From contig KQ965824.1 of the NCBI GenBank assembly GCA_001574975.1, positions 129,295 to 193,294 of the forward strand: 64,000 bases of DNA, in the 5' to 3' direction. The notes beneath the pieces are model-generated. The model made no database searches and had not been told where the DNA came from. It saw only the letters and a list, made by a program, of their open reading frames with translations. A program made the translations under genes and the position numbers. Source of the DNA: Gonapodya prolifera JEL478. Taxonomy: Eukaryota > Monoblepharomycota > Monoblepharidomycetes > Monoblepharidales > Gonapodyaceae. Shown here piece by piece: positions 22,348 to 32,965 of the stretch. Within the stretch, counting starts at the first letter, position 1, and each line of letters begins with the position of its first letter.

Positions 22348-24147
22348 ATGACCACTTCTCTAAACGCTCGGCTGATCGACGCGGTGGAGGCAGGGAACGA
22401 GGCGGGTGTCAAGCAGCTGATTGAGGCCGGAGCGAGCCCGAATGCCAGGAAGATGGTGACGCTGAGGGCAACGGTAGACAATGGAGCGGGTGGATTCGCG
22501 TGGAAGGAAGATACAGTGGAGTGCGAGAGCGCGCTGGCACTTGCGGTGTTGCACGCTCATGTTGAGACTGTCCGGGTGTTGCTTGAGAATGGAGGAAGCG
22601 TCAACGGCGAAGTCGGCTGGAGCATCAGCGACTACGGGGGGATTCGGAATCGGACGACCGACGAATGGCAGCGAAAGAGATGGGTGCGGAGGATCAGTTT
22701 TCCTTCTCCCCTCACTGTGGCAATTGGTCGCGGTGGCAAGGAGAGAATCTGCGACGGCGACGACTCCACCATTCCATACCCCAACGGACAACTCCCAATC
22801 AGTGTGAGAGGCGGCGCAGTCACCCTCAATCACCCGAAAGAGCGAGACCACGTCCGTGTCATGCTCACACTTCAGCCGAACGATGAGATTGTCCGCCTGC
22901 TGCTCGCATACGGCGCACACGTCACCTATGTTGAGCTCGATGCGGTCAGGAAAAACCCGAACAAAGATTTCATCCGCACTCTGGAGTCGCACCAACGCAG
23001 TCCCATTCCTCGGGCCGAACGTTCAGTTCCTTCCCCTCTCGAACTCGCCAATGCAACTCTCACAGCGCAAATTCAGGTTCTCAAAGCGCGAGTTGCAGCT
23101 GCGGAGGTGAAAGCGCGAGTTGCGGAGAGGTGTGTGGTACCACACTTGCGTTGAACTTGGGTTATGATGTCAACTTTCTCCCCGCCAGGAAACTCGCAGA
23201 GTCGGAGACCAACACTGCAGCGCTGCAAACCCGTAACTCCGCACTGGACCAGGAGAACTCTGACCTTCGTAGCCGCAATTTGACTCTTGACCAAGAGGTC
23301 TCCACACTTCGCACACGCACATCCACCCTGGACCAAGACAACGCATCCCTCCGCGTCGATCTTCCTCACCTGCGGCAAGAAACCATATCCCTTCGCCAGG
23401 AGAACTCCTCACTTCGACATGAAATAGCTTCCCTGTACTTCCACAATGCCACCCTCCTCACCGAAAACACCACCCTCCGCTCGCAAGTTCCTGCCGCACC
23501 CCAATCACCGCATCCACCAACAAGAGTGCGCCGCATGATGTTCGCCGTTGCTGATTACGAACCAAACGACGCTGACGAAATTGGGTTTGTGGTCGGGGAT
23601 GGAATCTTCGTCAATCTGCAGTATGCAGATGGATGGGGTCAAGTGAGTTCCGAAGAGATCCTTTCCTCTCGGCCCCTTCTGTGCGTCACCTAATGCACAT
23701 CCTCTCTCGCAGGGCTTTCATACCAGTACAAACATAATTGGCCACTTCCCCCTCTCCTACGTTTCCCCCGACTTCACCCCTCCCGGGTCCATCCCATTAG
23801 CGCCAACCGCCCCACCACCAACCGCGTCGCGCCTGGACTCCCTCCCTCAATTCACCGCCCAGCAAGCCCCAACGACCCCTCCATCGTCGCGTGGTGTGAG
23901 AGATGTGGTGGGACCGCCAGCGCCGAGAGCTGCGTTGGGGCGGGTTGGTGGAGGGGTGGGGAGTGGTGCGGCGGGTCCAGGGCAGGTGCAGGTGCAGGCT
24001 CGACAAGGGCAGGGAGGTGGCTGGTGGGCGAATGCTGGTGGACAGACAGGAATGATTGCTGGAGGGGCGGTTCCAGAACGGGGATTGGAGACGGTAGGAC
24101 TTCAGGCGCCGGCGAGTGGGAGAGGGGCTGGGAGTGGTGCGAGGTAA
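22348..24147 (+). CDS. Ankyrin-coiled coil-SH3 adaptor-like protein (paralogue H)
   Basis: Exons 22348-23129, 23189-23642 and 23713-24147 give 556 residues (phases 2 and 0). The N-terminus MTTSLNARLIDAVEAGNEAG matches the family, with ankyrin units VKQLIEAGASPNARKM and VRVLLENGGSVNG. The coiled coil (about 240-365) is unusually regular, with repeated TLDQ(E/D) and LR.EN heptads. The SH3 (about 376-429) shows DADEIGFVVGDGIF, DGWGQ and GHFPLSYV, with the family intron after DGWGQ. A 59-nt intron interrupts the coiled coil, a position not seen in paralogues A-C. The Gly/Gln-rich tail closely resembles that of the truncated copy downstream. Confidence 0.92.
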
Positions 24148-24855
24148 TGCGCGCGGAATACTGGGAAATTTGGACAGATGGGGGCCGAGCTGGTATACAA
24201 ATGTAGGTCTTTCTATTCAAAATGTTTTCAGTACATTTCAAGCATTAACTGCTCCGCGAAAAGATATGGAATCATTAACGAGAAGAAAGCACACAAGGGA
24301 GTTGCTCGACGTCAGGTTCTCCTCGGGAAATATGGTGCCACCACAAGTGCTTGCGGGCATGTAATCCAGGAAGTCTCTGATGCGAGAGGAAGTACCCGGT
24401 GAACGAATTAAAACCTTGTCAAAGTCGGAGCCGGGTGCTCACTGCTCAGTGTTTCAGTGTGGTCAGTGAGCGACGGCCTGAAGTTGAGGTTCGGGGCGGG
24501 GATCAAATCACGATCCGCAGATACTGGTCCTAAGCGGAATGAAGATACAAACGACCAACAAGGTCGGGTTGGGAATGCTTGACGCTGGCGAGGAATGGCT
24601 TGCGACGTTGGCGCCGAGTCGCGGAGGGGGACGGCAGCCGACTGTGGCTCTTTTGGCTTCTCCTCCAAGTCCACAACCACGAAGTGCCGCCTGAATGTAT
24701 AGTGGCAATGCATGCGTCGACAGAATGTCGTTGTGATGTGTTCGCTTGTGCTCACTGTTTCCTACATAGCGGTCCTCAGCTCGGGCCAACGCCTAGGCAA
24801 GTAATGGGACAATTTCGCCACAACAACCTTCCCCCCTCGAAACCACGCGTAGCCG
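24148..24855. other. Spacer between paralogues H and I
   Basis: About 700 bases without a credible gene. It includes the upstream region of the truncated paralogue. Confidence 0.4.
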
Positions 24856-25355
24856 ATGGCGGCGGCCACTCTCAATGCCCAGCTCATCGACGCCGTAGAA
24901 GCTGGGAGCGAGCCCGATGTAAATCGATTGATCGAAGCCGGAGCCCGTCCCGACGCGCGAAAGCGAGTGACGCTCAGGGTCAAGAGGCTCCGGAGGATGG
25001 GCGGAAAATTCGAGTGGTACGAAGACTCCGCCGACTGCGAAAGCGCGTTGGCTTTGGCGGTTTTGGTGGTAGGATCCCGGTCGACTCGCTCGTCCGATTT
25101 CCCAACTCGCAGGGACTTACACTGCCCTCGTTATCGCGTACTGTCAGGGACGTGGTTGGGCGGCCGAGAGGTCGGGTCGTGTCGGGAGGGGAGGGAGGTG
25201 GAGAGTCGGGATCTGGCTTTGCGACGGTACTGCCGACGCAAGCAAGCGACTGGTGGGAGAATCCTGGAATACAGGTGACGGTCGGTGACGGTAGGGTCGA
25301 GCCGGCCGGCGTTAATACTGTGGCGCTAGATCAGTTGTGGTCCGAGTCAGAGTGA
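24856..25355 (+). pseudogene. Internally deleted ankyrin/SH3 paralogue (I)
   Basis: The 5' part (24856-25068) begins MAAATLNAQLIDAVEAGSEP and runs through VNRLIEAGARPDARKRVTLR to CESALALAVLV, collinear with the first 80 residues of paralogue H. The sequence then jumps to a region matching only the C-terminal tail of H (VRDVVGRPRG, GGGESGSG, WWENPG). The middle ankyrin repeats, coiled coil and SH3 are absent. A possible 44-nt intron (25069-25112) joins the parts in frame and would give 151 residues. It is therefore either a deletion pseudogene or a short protein lacking SH3. Confidence 0.72.
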
Positions 25356-25499
25356 ATCACGGGAGCGGTAGCGTGGGTGGGATACAGAGTACGGCGACAG
25401 GAGGATGATCGCGGCTCGTAGCAGTAATTTGAACAGTATTTCGTGCATGCTGTTATGAAGTATTAGTATCGATGTCAGCAACTCGATATTCTATCATTA

Positions 25500-26162
25500 T
25501 TGCCACTTTTCAACCCACTCAGCCACACCCGATCCCGTCGATGGAAACAATCATTTCTTTTCTTCCGTGTCAACTACCTCGGTCTCCGTGGCGCCATCTC
25601 GTGGCCTCCCGCTACTCCCCTTCTTGATATTCCCACGGAGGTCCTCAATGCCGTTTTCGCATTCCTGGCAACAGATTCTCTCGCGATCGTGAGCCAGACG
25701 TGCCATACCCTTCGGTCCATCATTGCCCAGCACCAAACGTGGTCCCAACACCACTTCGGTGTCGAAAAAGAATATGGGTCGTCAGAGGATTTCGAGAAGA
25801 CCGTCACGCGCACAGCGGGACTGATTCTTTCCTCTGACTTTACCCGGAGTGGATCCTCTCTCGCCGCATTTGTGGTATCGATCACGCTGGACCGTTCCAA
25901 CGTCTTCCCCATCGATGTCAATATCATCGGTCGCATACTGGACGAGTTTACCGCGCTTGATGAATCTCGGTTTGTTGGATGCCTTTCTTCGGGGTCGGAC
26001 TTTGTCGAGACGGCATCTTCGAAAACGGGCAGCGGGCACGACTGGCCAAGCGAGGGGTGGGACTATTTCGAGCTGATGTACGCAACTACGGGCGAGCGCT
26101 TTCGGCGCTGGAGTGAGGGAAAACTACGGCTTTTGGACCTCTCGGACACCGAGGAGACATAA
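25500..26162 (+). CDS. F-box domain protein, start unresolved
   Basis: The open frame holds an F-box near its N-terminus (LLDIPTEVLNAVFAFLATDS, then VSQTCHTLRSII). About 140 residues of unrecognised sequence follow, ending LRLLDLSDTEET. F-box proteins usually recruit substrates to SCF ubiquitin ligases through Skp1. No ATG lies in frame between the upstream stop (about 25464) and the F-box, so the true start is in an upstream exon or the 5' end is damaged. The short C-terminal part shows no clear LRR or WD repeats. Confidence 0.65.
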   Translation: MPLFNPLSHTRSRRWKQSFLFFRVNYLGLRGAISWPPATPLLDIPTEVLNAVFAFLATDSLAIVSQTCHTLRSIIAQHQTWSQHHFGVEKEYGSSEDFEKTVTRTAGLILSSDFTRSGSSLAAFVVSITLDRSNVFPIDVNIIGRILDEFTALDESRFVGCLSSGSDFVETASSKTGSGHDWPSEGWDYFELMYATTGERFRRWSEGKLRLLDLSDTEET

Positions 26163-26634
26163 CGAAGCGCAATGCGGGGGCCATCAAGATGGAGTCCGCT
26201 CACGTCTCGTCATGGGAAAATAGCGCTTTTGTCCCTTATGGCGTGATTATGGACCCGTTCTCCAGTTTTGATAAGTTCCAAAATCTTTTCTCGTTCAGCC
26301 AGGTTGTGATATATCCTCGGCGTTGTGTAGGGTGCTCTTGTTTTGTGGCACCATCTTGGATACCCTCTGGGCTATGCTTGTACTGCAGCGAGAGGGGCAT
26401 GTGTGTTTCGGATGCGGGAACAGGGACAACGACGGCACTGAATATCGGTTGGATTGGCCGAGCTAGGCTAACAATCTGAGTTCCCCTTAACTAGTGTAGA
26501 TATCCTTTCTTCGTGATGTCATGGCTTGTGCTGAATAAGGGCCGCTTACCAAAGGCATACTAACGGCGGTCCAGACCACCGACCTCCCGATTCCACAACC
26601 TTCCATCACGCCGTCCGTCAACTCCACGAACACA
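26163..26634. other. Spacer upstream of the dehydrogenase gene
   Basis: About 470 bases. The plus-strand ORF at 26189-26479 is unlike any protein I recognise and is not called. Confidence 0.4.
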
Positions 26635-28164
26635 ATGTCCATGTGGTCCATCGCGCAAATCAAACCGGGCGGTCCCGACGTCCTCCAGCTCCTGCAAATC
26701 GCAAAACCGACACCTGCAGGACGTGACGTTCTCGTGAAGAACCGCGCCGTGGCGACGAACCCGGTCGATTGGAAAGGTGGGATGCGGTAGATGCGCATCC
26801 GTGGAGTGGAGACTGACGTTTTGACTTCGTGTGGATGCATCAGTTCGGCAAGGCGGAGGTGGAGCAACCGATGCAAACCCGAAAGGTATCGTAAGCCGAC
26901 CAAAAACCGCATCGCGAAACCTCCGTTACTAATATCACCCGTGCATCGTCTTAACTGTCGCTAGTTGTCGGTTGGGATGCCGCTGGTGTCGTCGAATCGG
27001 TCGGAGAAAACGTGGCACTTTTCAAACCAGGCGACGAGGTTTGGTACGCTGGAGGTGTACACAGAAACGGATGCAACGCAGAGGTGTGCTTATTGGTGTG
27101 CTTTGTGTTTGATCGATGTTCCGTTCTGAGCGCAATTTATAGTACACGCTTGTTGACGAGAGGATACTGGCTCTGAAACCCAAAACGCTCTCATTCGAGG
27201 ACGCAGCAGCTCTGCCACTGACCACCTTGACCGCTTGGTAAGACTCCCTTTCTTCCGTCAGAGCTCCCGGAGAACCGCTGATCGCCCCCTCGAAATTCCA
27301 GGGAAGCCCTTGAAATCCAGCTCGGTCTCAGAGTAGCTCCAGCGACTGGTCCCTCTCCGAACGGAGCAGTGCACCTTCTCATCGTCAACGCCGCTGGTGG
27401 TGTTGGCTCAATTGCTGTCCAGCTCGCTAAGAACGTGTTCAAGGTCGGGTCAGTGGTGGGAACGGCGAGCAGGAAAGAAACAGTTGATTTCGTAAAGTGA
27501 GTCCAATTGCAACTTTTTCGCGACTTTCCACCACTTGTGGCGCGCTCCTGTTCACTTCCTCAGATCACTCGGCGCCGACACCGTCATATCGCATCGCGAA
27601 CCCCTCCCTCCACAAAGCAAATCCCTCCCGCACACCATCACGCACGCCCTTCTGTGCCACGACCCGGACCACTACTGGCCGCAAGTCGTGGAGCTGATCG
27701 CTCCTTTTGGACGTGTTGTGTCGATCCTTCCGCCTCAGAAGATGGAGTGGGGCGCGGCGTTTGGGAAGAGTGTGGCGTTTGCGGTGGAGTTGATGGTGAG
27801 TGATGTCAAGATAACAACGGCTTTGGGATGATGGAGCTGGATGTGGTTTCTTGGATGTGGGCTGGTGGCCGGAGATCGCGGGTTGCGCGGAGCCGTAGGG
27901 TTTATGTCGTGACGTAACCTCACACGAACGAACCCATTCTCGCAGTTCACCAAACCCCAAACAGTCGCCATCGATTTCACGCCCACGCAACACGACATCC
28001 TGTCCCAAGCCGCTCAGCTCGTGGACTCCGGGGTTATCCGCACAACACGCGTGGGCGACGTCGTGGACCTGACGGTGGCGAACCTACGAAAGGCCCACGA
28101 GACGCAACAGGGCTTGGTTGCGATGGGGAAGCAGGTGTTGAAGGTTCCTAAGGTGTGGGCGTGA
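26635..28164 (+). CDS. Zinc-type alcohol dehydrogenase / quinone oxidoreductase family (MDR) protein
   Basis: Seven exons: 26635-26776, 26844-26885, 26965-27083, 27143-27237, 27302-27496, 27564-27795 and 27946-28164. The sum is 1044 nt, giving 347 residues, the usual length for the family. The N-terminal GroES-like fold has NPVDWK, then GWDAAGVVESVGENVALF and KPGDEVWYAG. The Rossmann part has LLIVNAAGGVGSIAVQLAK (NADPH-binding AxxGxxG type) and LGADTVISH. The C-terminus reads LRKAHETQQGLVAMGKQVLK. The family reduces quinones or conjugated carbonyls with NADPH; the name zinc-binding is historical and I see no catalytic zinc ligands. Exon 2 is only 42 nt and adds the KVRQGGGGA loop. Confidence 0.93.
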
Positions 28165-28214
28165 GGGGCTTGCCGAGCAATGGGCTGTCATGGAGCCGCT
28201 CTTGAGGTCAGAGT

Positions 28215-28327
28215 TTGGAGTTCGTGTAGGGCTTCTTTTCACGTCATGTATGAGGGTAATACAAGCGCAGAGTCTCTTCGAAGTGCCACTCGTTTGAGCC
28301 ATCCGCACCTCAGGATGTTTCATCACC
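28215..28327. repeat. Direct repeat, copy 1 (flanks the ankyrin/F-box gene)
   Basis: About 113 bases sharing long blocks with 29569-29686 in the same orientation, including TTGGAGTTCG, ATGAGGGTAATACA, GCCACTCGTTTG and GCCATCCGCA. The pair brackets the minus-strand ankyrin gene about 1.35 kb apart. Confidence 0.7.
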
Positions 28328-28328
28328 G

Positions 28329-29278
28329 TCAATTATCAGGAATGTCAATTTCATGCTCTCTAAAAACCTCTCGTACCCGCTCACGCCCCTCCAGAAAAAT
28401 ACCACGCTCATGCCCCTGAGGAAAAACACCACGAAGTGCAGCAAGAGGTATTTGCTTATATGGGTTTCTTGGGTGTTCGATCAAGAAATTGAACAGTTCC
28501 TCACGTCGACACTTCGTTGCAAGGACTATGTCTGGCGGGTATACGGGTGAGAGGTTACAACGCTCCATAAGGCGTTGCGCAATGGCAACCTGGCCTCCCA
28601 TCACCGCAAAGAACATACACGACGATATGTCCCATTCTTTGTAGGAACTATCCGGTATCACGTCGAGAATCCTCCGAAGAATGTTGATGTTCTTACACGC
28701 ACCGTGTACATGGGTAACTGTTGGACGTACGCCATGGTTCAGAAGAAGGCAGACAAAGTCACGATTGTTAAGATCTATCGCCGTCTCTAAATGTTTCGAC
28801 AGACGCGCGCCATCAACAGAGCGGCGCCCTAGGACAAGCTCAACCATCGGGATGTTCTTTTCCACAATGGCGATGTGGAGAACCGTGCCGTGGGCATCTG
28901 GTCCGCCATAATCAGGGAGCCACTGAACAGCGTTCCAGCGTCCACGGTGGGCAGCACATGTGAAAGCCTTCGAGGCACCCCAGAAATTCTTGCCTAATAG
29001 ATTGCCCAAAATGCGCAGGACGCCCTCGTTCCCTCGTCGGGAAGACTCGGATTTGATTGCTCGGAGTGGATCACCCAGAAGCACCCTAAGGCGCGGGCTA
29101 CAATGCAAGGCAGATGTGAGAAGACGCTCGCCAATCGACGGTTGAGAGCAACCGTTGGAAATGCAAGGCGGTAGTTGATGCAGAAATAGCCGATACGTTG
29201 GATGATTTCGTTCGGGAAGGAGGGGAGGGGAAAACGGCGAGTCACGGTGACCGGTGACTTCGAATTCAAACCAGCCAT
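28329..29278 (-). pseudogene. F-box-like/ankyrin protein gene with a one-base frame break (M)
   Basis: The ATG at 29278 opens a frame with an F-box-like start (FPLPSFPNEIIQRIGYF, then ALNRRLASVF and IVARAL). Near 29088 the coding sequence shifts by one into the frame that runs to the stop at 28329. That frame carries ankyrin repeats (FTCAAHRGRWNAVQWL, FVCLLLNHGVRPT, VAIAQRLMERCN) and ends EVFREHEIDIPDN. The same order, with the motif YRL.FP..ALNR, occurs in the gene at 31229-32782. If the shift is an assembly error the intact protein would be about 310 residues. A role in ubiquitin-linked substrate recognition is only inferred. Confidence 0.62.
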
Positions 29279-30102
29279 GATGCAAGCTGGAGGTGAAAGG
29301 GGAACTTGGTTGGTTTTAGAGTGCTGCGGACACGGTGAAAAACCCCAGTGTCAATCAATTCATTTTACTTTTTAGCTTACAGATCACGGGTGCATAACGT
29401 CCGCGGATGAGTAATTTGGCAAAAGGTTTATCCACGGGAGAATGGAAGACCGCCACGTGTTGCTATCAGCTACGCTTCAAATGTCAACATTCATATGCGG
29501 AGGAGTCTATCAACAGCTCGCCTCCTCAAATCTCGAAGCAGGCCCTGATAGTTCCCTGCGGACACGCATTGGAGTTCGCGTTGAGCACCTTTCTCATCAT
29601 GCATGAGGGTAATACACAAAATCTTTTCGAGTCGCCACTCGTTTGTGAGGCCATCCGCATTTCAGGCTGTTCATTTGTTCATCACCGGGAGGTGAGGTCA
29701 CAATGGGCAGTGAGGTGAGAATGGTCCTTCGCACAGGCTCGGGTTTGCTGGACAGAAGCCGCGGGAGATCCGAGTACAGGAAGATGGGAGCTACAAGTGC
29801 AGTCCGAGTAGGTAGAGTCTCGCGAAGTGTAAAGTAACCGAACGCGGACGATTTATTGGATGCAAAACACTAGGCTGTACGCCGCTGAAAGAATGAATTC
29901 AAGCGCCGGGTTCATGTCCGACTGGAGAGTCAATTCTGGATTCACAGCACTTTCTACGCTCGACTTATATATTACATTTCAAAGCTATGATAGCTAGTAC
30001 GAACGCGGTTGGCGGCTGGGGTCGAACTACGAAACATTCCATAGTCACGATGGTCGAGAGTCAAAGTCAGCAAAGAAGCACGAGCACGAGCAAGCCTAAC
30101 GG
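29279..30102. other. Spacer holding direct repeat copy 2
   Basis: About 820 bases between two minus-strand genes. Bases 29569-29686 repeat 28215-28327. Nothing else is recognised. Confidence 0.5.
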
Positions 30103-30961
30103 TCAAAGTACCTTAATCTCGGCGTTAAACGCCTGCACACGTCTCCCAAGCGCCGCGAAGCAATTCTGAACATTGAGCACTCCCGCCGCCTCGTCCTGGA
30201 ACTTCTTTTGCGCCTCGCGGAATTTGTGGATCAGGGTGGCGCCCTGCAATCGCGCGACGTACACGGCAGCGAGCTCGGGGCTTCCGTTTTGCTTCCCAAA
30301 GTACTTTGCCAGAGATTGTGCCTGTTCGGGTGCGGCGGCGTAGTTGGCCTGGAGGCTGACGAGACCACTGCCAAGGGAGGCCTGGAGGAGCGCAGTGAGC
30401 TGAGGTGTGAGGGTTGCCTCGACGTCCACGCCCGGTTGGCGGACAGCGACCGCGAGTACGGCAGAGACAGTGCCAGTCCCAATGTCGTCCTTCGGTCCCG
30501 AAATGACGTCCACTTCACGCGCGAGCACCGTTATCCCCGCCGAAAAGTCAATGAACTTGATGGCATCAGGCCCCGTGACCGTCTTGACATACTCCGTGCC
30601 AAAGTTTTTGTGGAGGTGGTCGAGACCATCGTAGGTAATCTCGGCGAGCCCGTCGTGAAGCCCCCAGCGAGGGTTGAAGTTGGCCCCAATCGGCGGCGGG
30701 ACGTGGACTTCGGGAGGTGGAGGGTGGGAGTTGTAGACGGTGTCGAAGAAGTGGATTTGAGAGTAGGCACTGGAGTGAAGGGGAAGGCCATTGGATGAGC
30801 GGGACAGAAAAACGGGGGACAGCCAAGACATACGAGGGAGGGCTGCTTTCACTGGGACCGTTTGCGCTGATTGCTCCGTGGTTCTGGTAGAAGTAATCGC
30901 AGAACTCCTTGTGTGTCAGTCCTGCCCGCTTGCGCGAGATTTGGATGATTTTGACGGACAT
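30103..30961 (-). CDS. EthD-domain (dimeric alpha-beta barrel) protein
   Basis: Two exons, 30961-30834 and 30769-30103, joined in phase 2, give 264 residues. The first exon has the typical EthD start (VKIIQISRKRAGLTHKEFCD, then YFYQNHG). The second has WGLHDGLAEITYDGLDHL and the F-D-F strand. The C-terminal half (about 130-264) carries Ala/Gln-rich helices that I do not recognise. EthD-fold proteins are small dimeric barrels, in fungi often linked to pigment or xenobiotic metabolism; the substrate here is unknown. The 64-nt intron has a near-ideal donor (GTATGT). Confidence 0.8.
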
Positions 30962-31228
30962 CGCTGGTTTGTGAGTGTTTGAGGGAAAGATCGAAGAGTC
31001 CTTGGCGCCATTTTGTTGCCTAAAGTTCACGGGCGCATAACAATCCGTGTCGGGTGAGGTTTACGCGCGGGTGGTATCTGTCCCTTCTGTTGCCCCACCA
31101 GGTGGCATTACGTCCCGATCCACGCATCAACGACGCACTCTGCACTCCGCTCTCGCTCGTCCCCAAATAACATAGGTCGGAACTGCCATCCCGCGACACA
31201 ATCCTGCGAGTGTCCAGACACGCAACAG

Positions 31229-32782
31229 TCAATGTTCACCCAATCTGACCAGGATCCCATCCACATCAACACCCCGCTGCCTGAATACTTGCAGCACGGC
31301 GTCACGGTGCCCTTGAGACACTCTCTGAATTACCGCAATACAACATAGCTCCAAATCGAGGGCATAGTCCAATAGGACCTCAATCACTGCCACGTGCACT
31401 CTCGCGGCTGCATTTGTCACCAAACGTTGCATGGGAAAGGTAAGCAATCCTGGTAAGTAATCAAAAATAAGTCGCACAATTTGTTCGTGCCCCTTGTGTA
31501 TCGCATCAAGTAAGGGTGGCACAGCTAGTTTGTTCGTCCTCGCTCAACATTGTGCAAGTCCATTGCTTGGAGAACCACCTCCATTAGAGACACTCACCAC
31601 GTGTAGATGCCGCCCAAAGCATGGGACCGTCGGGTTTAACGCCGTGGTCAATCATGATGCGAGCACAGTCGAAACTTCCGCTTCTCAAGATAGCCATCGA
31701 AAGTACCCATTTGATGCACCAAAGTCCAGAAGCAGCTTCACTACCTCGGAATGCTCAAACTCCGCAGCCACCACGACAGCCTGCTCATTATCTCCCAGAT
31801 TCAGATCCGCTCCAAAGTCCAAAAGACACCGCACCACATCGAGATGGCCTGCCCGCGCCGCCCACACAAGAGGCGGGACCTTGTTGCTCACCCCGACTAA
31901 CACGTTTACGTCAGCGTAGCCGCAGAGGACCGCGACTACGGTGGTATCCCCGCCAAGCACTTCGGCAAGAAGCGCAAGTTCGGGTGCTTCGAAATGCCCC
32001 AGCGCACGAGCCGCGATGTCAGCAGGGACGGAGAAAATGAGGCATCGATTGAGTGCCGATGAAGGAAAGGTGAGGCGGTAGTCGACCAAAAACACACGAA
32101 AACCCCCTCCAACCGCACACTGCAGCACAACCTGAGGTTGCGAACGCTCTGATCGCAAATCCAAGAACCCCTCTTGGACTCCGTTGATGGCCAACTTCCC
32201 TCCGAACCCACCCCACCCCGTGTCCAGCAACCGCAAGAGGACGCGCACGTGTGGGAACGTAGCGCGGAGGCGCTCAAAATCAACAAGCAGCAAACTGCTC
32301 CGAGATTCAGTGAGGGTGAAAACGTGTGGGCCACCTCCACTTGTCGCAGATGGGGGAAACCGCCCTCGAATAATATTCAGTACTGCGTTACGCTCAAGAT
32401 TGTCCAAAGGTCCCAGATCCAACGTCTCCAAATGCTGGTGTATGATCGCGCTGCCATCAGCATCGCGGAATTTTAGCGAGTCAGTGTGGGTTCTGTGAGT
32501 TGAGAAGTGCTGTGCGTTTGGGAAGAGGTACAGAGATGATATTGGTGCGTTGAGGACCTGAATGTGTGTGGTGTGTCTCTGGAGGGGTTTGGACAGTTTC
32601 CTTCTGGGGCAGGGCTCGCGGTGGAAGGCCAGTGCCAGACGTCACGAAGAGGAGAATCTCACCTCAAACCGCAACGCCGATATCAAGTCGTTCTTCTGCC
32701 CACACCTGACCCCGCAACGAAACTTGAGCATTCGGGGTTGCATCTCCTGCGCCCGTCCGACCGCCCACGCAATTTTTTCCAT
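31229..32782 (-). pseudogene. LRR/F-box-like and ankyrin protein gene with a probable frame break (L)
   Basis: Exon 1 is 32782-32663 (starts MEKIAWAVGRAQEM). Exon 2 starts at 32557. Its first part resembles the LRR tail of F-box proteins (HLETLDLGPLDNLERN). The family motif VDYRLTFPSSALNR follows, then ankyrin repeats (VVRCLLDFGADLNLGD, VVKLLLDFGASNG). Near 31697 the frame shifts by one and ankyrin sequence continues (RSGSFDCARIMIDHG) to a donor at 31597. The last exon 31524-31229 ends VFRQRGVDVDGILVRLGEH, the same C-terminal motif as the ankyrin genes at 16.6-18.1 kb. An intron cannot explain the shift because the removed stretch would be about 25 nt. Confidence 0.58.
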
Positions 32783-32965
32783 TTTTATATCAGTGATTCG
32801 AACAAAACAAAGTGCAGTTTCTACCCCGTCTTAAGAAATATCAAAATCCCCAATTTTACGCTTCGTGCAGTTTTCTTTCAGTTTTCCAAAAGCATAGGAA
32901 TGTACTTCCTTGACACCCGGCATCCACACGGCACCCCATCAGCGCACAGCTCCCACACTCACAGA

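Noticed and set aside
30005-30025. GGTCGAACTACG considered as a tRNA T-arm
   Set aside because: No acceptor or anticodon stem can be drawn around it; only 39784-39854 forms a full cloverleaf.
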